Below, in pieces: positions 23,127 through 33,967 of a stretch of 64,000 bases of DNA. The position numbers and the translations under genes were made by a program. Below the pieces are notes generated by a model. The model saw only the letters and a list, made by a program, of their open reading frames with translations. It made no database searches and was not told where the DNA came from. The stretch is from the NCBI GenBank assembly GCA_905221605.1, contig CAJNDS010002637.1, forward strand, positions 62,001 through 126,000, in the 5' to 3' direction. The stretch's first letter is position 1; each line of letters begins with the position of its first letter. The stretch comes from Symbiodinium natans. Taxonomy: Eukaryota > Sar > Dinophyceae > Suessiales > Symbiodiniaceae.

Positions 23127-24045
23127 CAATCCTCTCCTTCGCACGTGTTTGGATCATTGTAGGCGCTCGCGGTCCATCTTGATTCCAGCAGCCGCACGAA
23201 GCCTACAAGCCACCGACAGATCACCATGAGACGTGGACAACCTGGTGATGCTATAGGACAATGGGCCGCCCTGCGACGATGCAACTGAGGAGGTAGCTGT
23301 CTCAGTCTTCGGTATCGTTGTAAGATAGAAGACTCATGTCCGTTGCATCTTTGACAGGTGGAGCCCTGCAACACGCAGGCACGACATTGAAGGGCAGAAC
23401 AGGATGCACGGTACATGACAGGACTCCTGCAAGGTGTGGCAACTAGAAAAGAACCAAAGGCTTGAGCAACTGTGTTGGCAGTACACTACGGCACCACTAA
23501 ATGTCCATTTGAATCGTTTCTGTGCTGGTTTAGGGTGCTGACAGGACAGCTGGCAAAAACAATAGGCACATGGTTCGCTTGATGTGAGATGACTAGTGTC
23601 CCTGGCGCAGGCCTGTCATGTGACTTGCATTGATTGCCTCTGGAGCCTGGTGCTGAGACGTAGTTTATTGTGTTCTTTACACTTGTGCTTGCGGGGTGCA
23701 GTGGTGATGGCTTTGCGGATGAAGCACAAGACGGGGTGCTCCTGAGGCGAGTGGTCGATGTGGAGTGATTGTTCGAAGTGTGGGCACCAGAGGCACTGCG
23801 CACTTGGGCGTTCCTGCAAAAGAGCAGCGAGTATGGGAATATCGAACCCCTGCAGGTACCGCCACCGTGGGGTCATCAAGCAGGCGAACCACTGTGGCAG
23901 GAAATGCGAGATGCAGGCTGCAACCTAAGCAAGCACTAGGTGTGCACCTTTTTGCTTTGACCAGTTGTGCTTGCAGGCAGCCAAAGAAGTTGGTTCGGGA
24001 CTCGGCATCACTTCGCTTGCGCGCAAAAAAAATAGTGCGGACAAA

Positions 24046-24240
24046 CCCCGAAGGCTATTGCAAGAGCCCATGCGTAGAGCATTACTGCACCTGGAGCACG
24101 TGGCAGGACACACGGAGGGTCGGCATCCAGGGTCTAAAAACAGGCTCCTCCAGTTTCTTGACGTCCAGGAGATGGGAGGCTGCTCGGCACAGTGCGGACC
24201 GTCTACAAGGCTCCGAGCATCAGAACATTTCTGGTGCTAT
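24046..24240 (+). CDS. TSR split over two exons by a 62-bp GA-AG intron
   Basis: The first exon ends with CVEHYCTWSTWQ at 24,106. The second starts at 24,169 with EMGGCSAQCGPSTRLRASEH. Removing 24,107-24,168 keeps frame and gives WSTWQ-EMGGCSAQCG, a complete WxxW...CSxxCG core. The intron starts GA and ends AG, and both the intron and the following exon start with GA. A similar split after the WxxWQ motif occurs at 43,179, so this looks like a preferred intron position inside the TSR module. Start of the first exon is uncertain. Confidence 0.7.
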
Positions 24241-25010
24241 AGAAAAGTGTTGCGACGTGGAGACGCAGGCTTCTCCAACGCCATCTTCTGCTCACAACCA
24301 CAAAGCCGGAGCTGGAGGCGAGAAATGGGCGCGAGGAGGAACGTCCTGCAACGTCTTGATCAGCCAGGAGTTGTTGTACGCAGTGATCAGTAGTGTCAGG
24401 TCGAGCGCGTCGGTGACCGGGGAGGGCTCTGTCCATGGTCTCAGTCGGGACGTGTCTGATACGTGCTCCACATTGCTGGCGGTTGCGCGGTAATTGAGGC
24501 CGAGATGCAAGGGGCGACAGCTATAGTTGAGGGCTCGGCAGAGCAACCTGAGCTGTGGGATCTTCAGGAAATACCCTACACAGAGAAGTCCGTGCTCCCA
24601 ATGCTTCCCAAGTCTCCGATCCCGAGGCGGGTGCCCAGTCCAGGCGCTTTCTGAGGAGGAGTGCCGGAGTATCATCCAGGCGTTGCAAGGTCTGCGTGCT
24701 TAAATGAGAGAGTGGCAGAATGGCTGTGATGCACAATGTTGGAAAGCAGGCCATGGAGTCGCTTCTGTTGCTCATGTCAGCTCTGAGTCCGAGGTGTGGA
24801 CGGAGTCCAGGGTGTGGCAAGCTGAGACTTGTTTGACTTGTTCCGATGGCCCATGTTGGAGTTGGAGGCTTTGACTCGCTTTGACCAGTGAGAATATGTG
24901 AGCCCTGAGGCCATGTTCGACAGCAGTCGTGTTGTGAAGTTCGGAGGCAAGTCGGGGGATGGCCAGACAGCCAGACAGCCAGACTAATGTTTTCTATGGA
25001 CAAGACACCC

Positions 25011-25050
25011 GAAACTTCCTGAAACTTCCTGAAACTTCCTGAAACTTCCT
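25011..25050. repeat. Four copies of a 10-bp unit
   Basis: gaaacttcct repeats four times in direct tandem. Non-coding. Confidence 0.9.
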
Positions 25051-25595
25051 GATCCCAGCTCGCCGGTGCTTCGTCCTTGTGGATCCGGGCACAGAGATCT
25101 GGAAGCAAGATATCCCAGGCCTCGACCCGGCCCTCCTGTAGATGTTTCGTGAGAGATTCAGACGTAAGATACTCTTAAGATCCCAAAAGGAGGATGGTTG
25201 GACACACCCTGCATCGAGGGCAAAGGACGAGGACAGATTGGTATAGAGCCAGTGAGAAGAAGAGATTGGACCCAGCAATAAGAGAGTTGCACGGGTCCAG
25301 TATCACGTCCAGTCGCAGGACCGATTGCAAGTGCTGGCTCCGATGGAGCCGATAAGTTTCCGTCCCAGCACGCTTTCGGCAAAGATGCCACGTACACTCC
25401 AAGTACACTCCAAGTACACGCGTGTGCACTCCTCTCAGACCGAAACCGCTGTCCCTTGCCAGAGCTTCGCTGCTCATCCGAGCATCTGAGGTGGATGTGT
25501 CTCACTCTTGAAAACCGACCGCTGGCTTCGGGCGACGAGTCTTTGTCATGTTCTCAGCACAGCCTAGCACAGCCTGCACTCGAGCTGCCTGGACG

Positions 25596-25830
25596 AATGC
25601 CGATGAAAGGCCCTGCTCGGGCGAGCAGTTCTACCAGTCGACATGTGACAGCAGTCTGCAGCTTGGGTCTGGCTTGCATGCGGTCATGTGCGGCCGTACT
25701 TTCTGTTTACAGGAGTGGCTCTTCTCAGAGTGCGTCGGTGATCACTTGCAGAGCTCTTCAGGTTCAAAGTGCCGTGACGAGCCCGGCTCTCGGCCAAGCT
25801 GGCAGACGTCATGCCGGCCCAGTGTGAAGG
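25596..25830 (+). CDS. TSR end plus start of the next TSR
   Basis: The frame reads NADERPCSGEQFYQSTCDSS, the end of one module, and then FCLQEWLFSECVGDH with later GSKCRDE, which looks like the opening of another. It is open for about 80 codons without a break, longer than most TSR exons here, so an unseen intron may lie inside. Assigned by motif only. Confidence 0.45.
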
Positions 25831-25839
25831 ATGCGAATG

Positions 25840-26680
25840 AATCGTTGAGAAACGGAGGGGCAATTTTTTGGGGGGGATGTTGTGGTCTGGTGGTCCCCTG
25901 GGCTGCTGGTCCCCGTGATCTGCTCCTCTGCGGTCGCGTGGTCTGCCTGCCGACATCCTGGCTGCCCGCATGGCTGGCGGTCGAATGCTGCCTGCGTACT
26001 TGGTATACGTTGTGTCGGGCATGAGGTGCCACTATGTGCCACTGCTCACAGTCACACAGTGCGCGGCTCCGTTCATGCTTGCGATTATCACAGTTTCTGT
26101 GTCGCATCAGCTTCGCACCTTGGGGCAGCCAGTGGGTGAAGAGGTTCATGGGGCTATTCGAGATGCCGTCCTCTGTGAAGCGGGGTTTGGGGTTGGGTTC
26201 AGCCCAGCCACTTCATTTGCCCCCCCCCCCCCTGGGCCTCCAACCCCCTTGTTTAAATGAAAGCCCTGGATGTACTATTCGTTTTGCAACTCTTGGGCGC
26301 AGGGGAAGGTGCGCCCCAAACCATGACCACGCAGACCAGGGATTGAGGTTTGATCCGACATAATTAGAGCACGTACTAAAACAGGCATGTTGTTTTAAAA
26401 TATTCATGAAGCAAATGGGCAGGGTTTCCTATCAATAAACGGAGGAAGCCCAAGGTTTTCTGAAAGCTGGATTGGAGGATATAGAGTTTCTATGCACATG
26501 TAAAATAAGCAGAGGCAGTGCTATTGACACGCGGAAAAAGCGGAGGTTCATTCGTTATAAAGCGTGGAGAAGGCAGAGAAGGTTTCCTATTGAATGACAG
26601 GGGACACAGCATGATACAGAGGAAATGGATGTTTCCTGTAAATTTCCTAGCACACAAGTCCCCCCCCCTCCAAAAAACAA
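25840..26680. other. Stretch without a supported gene
   Basis: About 0.85 kb. It contains C-runs at 26,220 and 26,661, and overlapping frames, one with a hydrophobic stretch near 26,060-26,120 that has no further support. The segment 26,370-26,600 is A+T-richer than its surroundings. Confidence 0.4.
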
Positions 26681-26689
26681 GTGCAAAGC

Positions 26690-27041
26690 AATCTCCACCC
26701 TTCAGAAACTCATCATTCGGCACCTTTTCGAGCACGGAGAAGACGTGCTGAAGGTGCTCACCTGTGGACTGCCTGCTTACGGACTGGAGCGCGTGCGGGC
26801 CACGGCTCAAAGCCGACACTTTCCGCGGGCTACAGCAAGTAGCACGCAGGTGCAGAACATTCTCATGTTTTGAGTCCTTACTGCTACTAGAATGACAATG
26901 AACTTGCTTTAGGGAATTCTCGTGGCTGAGTTCCGGGCATCAATTGAATCTCCCGAGGTGGTCAGAGCCAACCTGCACAGAACTGTGCGAACGCACCCGG
27001 ACTGTGGCAAGATCGAACGAGCCGCAGCCCTGCTGAAGTGA
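26690..27041 (+). CDS. Last two exons of an unrecognised gene
   Basis: The first piece ends with LQKLIIRHLFEHGEDVLK, followed by a GT donor. The second starts after tgctttag at about 26,913 and reads GILVAEFRASIESPEVVRAN, continuing to IERAAALLK and a TGA at 27,039-27,041. The join keeps frame and gives a helical protein end. It ends about 220 bp before the proposed start of the first channel gene. The family is not recognised. Confidence 0.45.
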
Positions 27042-27258
27042 CTTGATGCAGACTTTTTGAGGTTATGCCGTTATACCATGATACCATTATGCCATTATGC
27101 CCGTTCATGGCTCATGATCTGGTCTGTCTGTCGTACCAGTGCCCCCCATCAACTTTTGGTGCTTGTGAGCCAGCAATTTGGGGTTGTGGACCTTGGCTTG
27201 ACATCGCCGCAGCCGCTCTTTTTTCACAGCTACCAACTATGTAGACGAGCAGGATTCG

Positions 27259-30200
27259 ATGGATTCCCAGGAAGCGGCCGCCAATACTTTCCTGCAGGAC
27301 CAGCCACGGCTGGTGAGCGTGTCAACGGTTGAGGGCGACAGTGCGGCGACAGTCGCCATTGTAAGTGCTACATGCATGGGCACAGAGTGACTTTGAGCCA
27401 CGACCCTTTAAGCTCAGAGTGCATCTACCTGCGCCTGCAGTGACCTACAACCTTGCCCAGGACGTCTTGCGGGCCTTTGCGGCGGAGCAGAGCCTCTTGC
27501 TTGAACGTGCGCAGGAGGACTGTGGCAGCAGAGAAGCTACCAGCTGCACACGATGGCTATTCCTTGCAGGAGCATGAGTCCTGGCGAAGAGCGCTGAACT
27601 CTGCTTGGGAGAGATTGGATCGCCTTAGTCCCTTAGCTTAGTCGTCGCTGACCTGCTGATGGAAGCTGCCCAACGCACAGAACTCTGCGAGAGAGAGAGA
27701 GAGAGATACATATATATATATATATATACATAGATGCGCGCGCGCGCGATATAACAACCGAGATAGCAACCCCCCTACAATCATTGAAAAGCTCTGCCTT
27801 CACGTCAGGGAGAAGGTGGAGTGGTGGAGTGTTCAGAAATGTTCAGAGGAGTTGTGTTTTTGCCTTTCGGAAGCAGCTTCCAGCTGAGGAAAGCTTCAAA
27901 GCGACAGCGATTGTAACCACCTTCAAAGCGACAGCGACTGTAACCACATTGCGAGCACTACGGTACCTCTGGCACTTGGGCTGAGCCTGAGCCATGTGGC
28001 AGCGTGGCGACCTGAGGTGTCAGAAACGGTGGACCCGGTTCCGCCTGTTCCTGACCTGCTGGAAGACCTCTTGGGCGATAAAGTGTCTGCGGGAGCCGAA
28101 GGAGCTGCGTGCGAAGCGTCCGAAGCGTCCGAAGTGCTTGTTTTGCCTGAGAAATCTGTGAAGTCCGCTGTGTCCAACTCCATCGCTTCAGCTTCGGTTT
28201 CGCAACGACGCAACTCACGAGCGTCGGATCTGACACAGCAAATGCAAAACTTGCTGGGCATTGACCCGCAGCCCGCCTCCCTGCGTACGATCATAAAGAG
28301 CCTGCGGCTTTACATCGACTACATTGCCGGAGTGATGGTCCTGCTCAATTCCCTGGTGTTGATTGCAGAGCTGGAAGTAGAAGGGCGCTCTATTGCGTTT
28401 GAAGTCGGTCTGCCTTATGGCGAGGATTTGCGGGACTACCTCCCGACCTTGCGTCGAATCGATGCTGCCTTCGTTTTGGTTTTCTTGGTTGAGTTGCTGT
28501 GCCGACTGGGCTTCGAGCGCCTGAACTTCTGCCTGGAGCTTTGTGCGGGGGGGGGGGGGGTAAACTTCCGAAGACTTGAAGACCTAAACCCTCCTGAACA
28601 CCCGACAAAATCCCCCAAACTCGCAAACCCCAAACTGCAGAATCCAAGAACCCCAAACCCCAAAACCTGAGGACCTCAATTCGCAGACAGCACAACATCC
28701 CCAAACGCCCCCAAAATCCCGAACACTTAAAACCGAAACCCGTCTCTTTATGTATGCCTGCCCGACAAAATTCAAAACCCAACGCTTTCCATCAAAACCA
28801 CCGAAACCGCAACGTACTGTGCTGTACTGTATCTTCCAAACCCCCAGCAAAAATACCCAGGTTAGGAGTGCCAGAGGCGAAAGTAGCCCAACATCAAAAC
28901 CAGGAGACGCCGTTCATTCCTTCGCATTTTGCGTTTGCACATAAACGGAAGGACTTGGCCAACATCTTCGATGGCATTTTGGTGCTACTCGGGCTGATTG
29001 ACATGCTCATGAGCCAGCCCTTCACTGGCGGCCAGGTTCGGGATGAGGACTGGCTCAAGGAAGCTAAGGAAGCCCTCAGGCCTTGTCTCAGGCCTTGCCT
29101 CAGGCCTCGCAAGCCCCAAAAACCAGACTGAAGCCAGAGTGCAGTGTCCGCAACACTGGGAGAATGTTCAGAGCGTGTTCCTAGCCAAGAAAAAAACACC
29201 CGCGCAGTGTAGCGACATGGCCCTCTCTCGCAGGACATCGCTTTGCTGAAGCTGACCCGAGCACTGAAATCCCTTCGTGCGGTGCGAATCCTGCGAAGTT
29301 TTAGATTCGTCCGGGGTTTGCGAGTCCTCGTCAAGGCCTGCCGATGCTTTCTTCCAAGTCTTTTCTGGTCCATGGTACTGCTTGCCGTCTTCGTGGCCAT
29401 GGGGGCGCTGACGTTGGGAAACACGCTGCAAGTGTATATTCTGGATGAGACCCTGGAGCTCGAAGACCGTGAGTGGCTATGGTATCATTATGGCACCTCT
29501 CAGCGGTCGTCTTGGACCCTTTTTGAAGTGACCTTTGCAGGACCTTGATAGACACGCCCGCCACAAGTCAGCAAACCGAGGTCCAAACTAGACGAGCAGC
29601 GTGTGTATCTAGCTTCGTCCTGATGCTTCACAAGCGCACGTCACGCCCCCTGCTTTCGCAGGAAATTGGCCAACAAATGCACGCCCGGTCATGGAGAAAG
29701 CAGCTCAGCTTGGGCTCTGTAGCTGTGCTTACTCGACGGATCCCCGCACTTCAACCTCGCAGCCTCCGTTCGGTTATCTTTGTAACAGAACCTGAAGCCC
29801 CGGTTGGAATAGTTCGGGGGGTGGGATGTTTAAGGCTCAAGGTTGTGGGGTCAAGGGTTCGGGTCCGGGCACTATTGTTTTATGGGTGTGGGCAGAGGGG
29901 AAGGGTTTTTTGTTCTTCGTCTTCTGATTGTCGGGGTGCGGTTGGCCGTGGGCCGTTGGCTGTCGGCTTTCGGCTGTTTTGGCTGTCGGGCCGTGGTGGT
30001 GATGTGGTGATGTGGTGGTGTGGTGGTGTGGTGGTGTGGTGGCGTGGTGGTGTGGTCGTGTGGTGGTGTGGTGGTGTGGTGGTGTGGTGGTGTGGTGGTG
30101 TGGTGGGGTGGTGGGGTGGTGGGGTGGTGGGGCGGTGGTGGTGTGGTGGTGGTGGTGTGGTGGTGGTGTGGTGGTGGTGGTGGTGGTGGAGGTGGTGGTG

Positions 30201-33019
30201 GTGGCGGTTTTTTCGGTAGTGGTGGTGTGCTGTCGTAGGCGATCGCATAGTCTGACCGGGGCTTTGGGATGGTTGTGTTGTGTTGATCGTTGTTTGTTCT
30301 CGGACAGTGCGGACGCGATCCGGAAGTCCTGTTTATTGTATTTCTGCAGGCCATCTGGGCGTGCCGTCGCGAGCCAAAGTCCAAGTTTGAGACAAGAAAA
30401 GAGTTTTGTCAGCAAGCCAACGAGTTGTCGAGATTCCAAGCGCTTCCGATTGAATCTTATACTGCTATGCATCGGGCGCGATCAAGACGGCCGTTGAGCT
30501 TTAGCTTGTGTTTTTGGCAGGAAAAATCGTGCGCTAATGGCTTCCGCTTGACCTTGTCGAATGTGTATCAGTGGTACGATGTTGCCATACCTTAGTTAAA
30601 TATGTGTTTTATACCGATTTATACCTCGGGTCAAAAAGGATGTGCGAGGTAAAGAACGTCTGAAGTTGATGGGACTTCGGCGAGAGCCATATCAACCCAA
30701 AATAGAGCACCATATGGTATTCACACCAAAGCAACCCCTCCAAAAGAACAAAGTTCAAACCTTTCTAGCAATATTGGACATCTGTCCCGAGACGGTGTGC
30801 GGCAAGCTCCCACATGAACCTAGGCTGTTTAACTGTTTAGTTCAGCTTGCAGCAGCTTGCTTTTTTGATGTATGTTGACGCCGGGCCCTGCTCCCACCTT
30901 GTCGATGCTGGGTTGTTGCATGCTGCAGGCCGACCAGATATTCGCCCTTTTTTTCCTGGTCTATATCACTATCATTGTCTTCGCGCTTATACGTGTGATC
31001 TCTGCAATTTTCTTAAAGGCACGGCGGGACCTGGTGCGAATTGATGCATATGGGTCCTGCATGTTCATGTTATCAAACCCAGAGGACACTTTGGACGTGG
31101 TTCAGAACGATGCGGAGCACATGTTCTCAACGCGATTGAAAAAGCGAAACGAGGACGTGGCGAAGCTCGAGGCCGTGTTCCGTGCCATTGACACGGCGGG
31201 CACAGGCCTCATCACGGAGGACTGGCATTTTCTCTCTCGTCCCTCGCGACACCGTTCTTGCTCCAGAAGCGAAGCAGAATGCGAGACGACAAGTAGTGAT
31301 TTCAGAATGTTTCAGAGAGAGGAGAGCAGTAGTGCGCACACGACTTTGCACTGATTGGCGCTTCGTGCCGTGGAGAAGTTTGGGCTGTAGTGTGGGGTGC
31401 TGTTGAGAAAAAAAGGGGCTGTCAATCCTAGATTCAGAAACCAGAGTCAGGCCAGTTGCACATCCCCAAAGCAAAGTTGCCGAAGTAGCTGTGCCCTGAG
31501 CAGTTCTGTTGTGCGAGCTACGTGGTTGCGGCACACCGTAGTGCGATGTAGTGTGGAGTATTCCCAAAAGAGCCGGAAGGTGCGCGTATGGAGATGCCTA
31601 ACGGCGCAAGGTGCCCCGACCAGTTCGGCAGCGTCCTGTGCAACTGCCGGGCACCATCACGTCCGAAACATAAGCAACCCGCTTGGCCTGGTCTGAGCAA
31701 AGAGGTTTGGTGATACACAGACAGGCATATCGAAGTGTACAAACCTACTCGGCGCATCCACCTATCATCATGTTGTAGCAGATTGTAGCATCCCTGGCAA
31801 ACAACTCTGGCAACCAGTCGCAGGCTTACAGTAGGGAAAAAATTGCTGGTGTTCACGAAGGCACAGGTCGATCGGCAATGAGAGAGTGATAGAGAGTGCA
31901 TCAGATGTAACCGGACTAATCACAGAAGGCTTCGTGCGCATCATCAGCATAAGTGCCTTTATGCTCCCTTATTCGCCTTATTCCATGTGCATCCCCCTCC
32001 ATCTTGTACTGCAGACCTGGACTTCATCAACGGAGGGTCAAGGCACATCATCTGAGCTTCATATCTACACATGCACAGCAAAGAGACTGCGACGTCAGGC
32101 TTTTGTACTGTTCATCTAGGCATACAAACAGTTTTCCTCACCCGAAGCCTGAATTTCCCCACCGAAGCCTTAAAGTGCCCATCGAGATCGTTCAAGAAGT
32201 GCCCACTGAGATTGTGTAACACTGTACTTGCAGATGAATATGCCTGCATCTTCAGACTTATATGGATTTAGATGTGGACAGGAGCAGTTGATCGAGATCC
32301 TTGCTCGGAACAACGTCATTGACTCAGCTTTTGTTTGGTGGCATTTCAAAAGCTCCGGTTTCTTTTTGCACGGCATTCGACAAGGTCGTGACTTACCTCC
32401 AGACGATGGAGCTGGATGTGCACGAGGGCCATGCGTTGTTTCACATCTTGGACAACGGGGACGCAGAGGCCCTGCGACAGACAGGCTACAGGTGTTGCAA
32501 GACTGTTGTTGTAAGGGCGAGTGCAAGTACGGCTGACAGGGCCGTGTGTGTGTGTGTGTGTGTGGTGGCATCGAAGTCTAATGAGGTGGTGTACTGCAGG
32601 CCAGTTCACACGTCTGTTCATGCCAGTGCATCAGGTGACTTTGGATGAATTCATAGATGGCCTCATGAGATGCAAGGGGCCTGCTCGTGTGACGTAGCAG
32701 CAGTCAACTGTGCCACTCAGGGGCAAGCGTCACCACTCTGAGCCAACACGGCGCGTTGAAGATCAGGGAAGAAGAGTGCACTAAGGCCATCGACCAAGTG
32801 GCCATGCACGCAGACATGAAGAATCTTGATAAGAAGGTGAACCAAATCATGCAGCAGCTCAGATATCAGAGCTCGGCCTCCGCATCCAGAATTGTGGCTC
32901 CGTCACCCAGGAGCGAAGTGCTTCGACGCCAAAAGACGCAAGCAACGTATCTCAAGCCATTCCGGTTTGACATGGACAATGAGCAGTTCCTTGCACGACG
33001 AGCATCATTCGGAGTCTGA
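27259..33019 (+). CDS. Voltage-gated cation channel with EF-hands, paralogue 1
   Basis: Predicted exons: 27259-27360, 27461-27517, 27570-~27632, ~27957-28535, 28952-29047, 29234-29540, 29662-29699, 30929-31018, 31085-31219, 32282-32314, 32385-32468, 32635-32688, 32786-33019. The amino end has a helical coiled-coil-like stretch (DVLRAFAAEQSLLLERAQE). S1 is IDYIAGVMVLLNSLVLIAEL, S2 AAFVLVFLVELL, S3 IFDGILVLLGLI. S4 is rich in Arg (RALKSLRAVRILRSFRFVRG). S5 follows, then the pore reads FEVTFAGNWPTNARPV. S6 is VYITIIVFALIRVISAIFLK. Two EF-hand-like loops follow (DTAGTGLITEEQ and LDNGDAEVTLDE), then a basic tail. One six-helix domain is present, so four subunits would form a channel. The start exon (MDSQEAAANTF) is the least certain part. 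Twelve introns, mostly GA-AG or GC-AG. Confidence 0.75.
27691..27750. repeat. Compound (GA)n (TA)n (GC)n microsatellite
   Basis: gagagagagaga, tatatatatata and gcgcgcgcgcg follow each other within 60 bp. It lies between the coiled-coil exons and the S1 exon of channel 1, so it is intronic in the model. Confidence 0.9.
28560..28710. repeat. Degenerate CCCCAAA/CCCTAAA-like stretch
   Basis: Many short aaccccaaa, aaaccct and aatcccc motifs lie inside the S2-S3 intron of channel 1, just after a run of 14 G at the start of that intron. It resembles a decayed telomere-like or minisatellite tract, but no exact telomere array is present. Confidence 0.4.
29995..30235. repeat. GGTGGTGTGGT simple repeat
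   Basis: About 240 bp of ggtggtgtggtggtg with interruptions. It lies within intron 29,700-30,928 of channel 1. All frames through it are open on both strands by composition alone, so the Val/Trp/Cys/Gly-rich and His/Thr/Pro-rich reading frames are not genes. The G-rich strand could fold into G-quadruplexes. Confidence 0.9.
32547..32563. repeat. (TG)n microsatellite
   Basis: Short tgtgtg run inside intron 32,469-32,634 of channel 1. Confidence 0.8.
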
Positions 33020-33083
33020 AGCCGACTCCTGCTGGGAGCAAAACGCTCCTTGGTGTACATGTAGGCTTGTAGGAATACATGGG

Positions 33084-33179
33084 TGGTTGTCAAAATGACG
33101 GTCCCCTTTTTGGATCCCTATCATAACACGGCACCTAATATTTCGGGTACCCCAGAAGGGAGCATTATTTTGACAACCA
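33084..33179. mobile_element. Small MITE-like inverted-repeat element
   Basis: A 96-bp segment is bounded by tggttgtcaaaat and its reverse complement attttgacaacca, 13 bp perfect. It begins 65 bp after the stop codon of channel 1. No clear target-site duplication is visible (left flank catggg, right flank gccatg), so it may be a transposon remnant or a 3' hairpin of the transcript. Confidence 0.45.
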
Positions 33180-33967
33180 GCCATGTCGTTTCACACTGGA
33201 TTTCGAGGCGTTGGCTTGGCTAAGGCTCATCCAACCACCCCCCGGCAGTCAAAGCAAATGCTTGCAGGTTGCAATGGTTGCAATGCGGCAAGCCATGGTA
33301 AGGGCCAACCGTAAGCTTGAACAAGCTTGAACAAGATTGAAAAAGCTTGAAACCCCGTCAATTGTGGTCATCTTTGCCCTTCAGAAGCGTCATTTCTCTT
33401 TCGCTTCCGCGGCTCAAGTGGGGAGCACGCAGACCTCGCACAGATGGAGGCAGCGATGCGGACATGCACCTGGCTGTTCTCTCTTTTCTCTTTTTACTTC
33501 ATTTATCAGTTCCGCCACACGCGCCGCCTCGCTAGGCATCGACAGGTGCCCTGCGCAGAAACATATGTCTCAACATCCACGGGATCTACGGTTTCGGGGT
33601 CCCTGAGAAGGGCCTCGTCTCGGCAGACAAAAGTTGCCACAGCCTCCGGAAAACCAGGAAACTAGGAGAAGCAAGGAGAAGCAAGGAGAGCAAGGAGAGG
33701 CAAAGGAGAGGCAGAGGCACCCAAAAACATGTTCTTGGACCCAACAGCCTGTGGCTGCGGCCATGATGGTTGTGATGGAAATTCCCGCCTTCCCGTGGTG
33801 TGGTGATGTGATGTGAATCTCTATACTATGTTATTGCGAAGTCGTCCGCAACTTCTCTTGGCCCCTTTGTGCTTCACACGCCAGTCCCAGGCCTAAGAAA
33901 CCTTCAACGCCCTAACTTTCGTGGCTCGGGGCCACGCAGCCCTAATCGGCCCGACTTCATTTGACAG

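Noticed and set aside
26010-26260. Membrane segment before channel 1
   Set aside because: One hydrophobic stretch in a frame without motif or splice partners, with other frames open over the same bases.
29837-30497. His/Thr/Pro-rich and Val/Trp/Cys/Gly-rich frames
   Set aside because: Produced by the GGT-type simple repeat, which leaves all frames open; intronic in the channel model.
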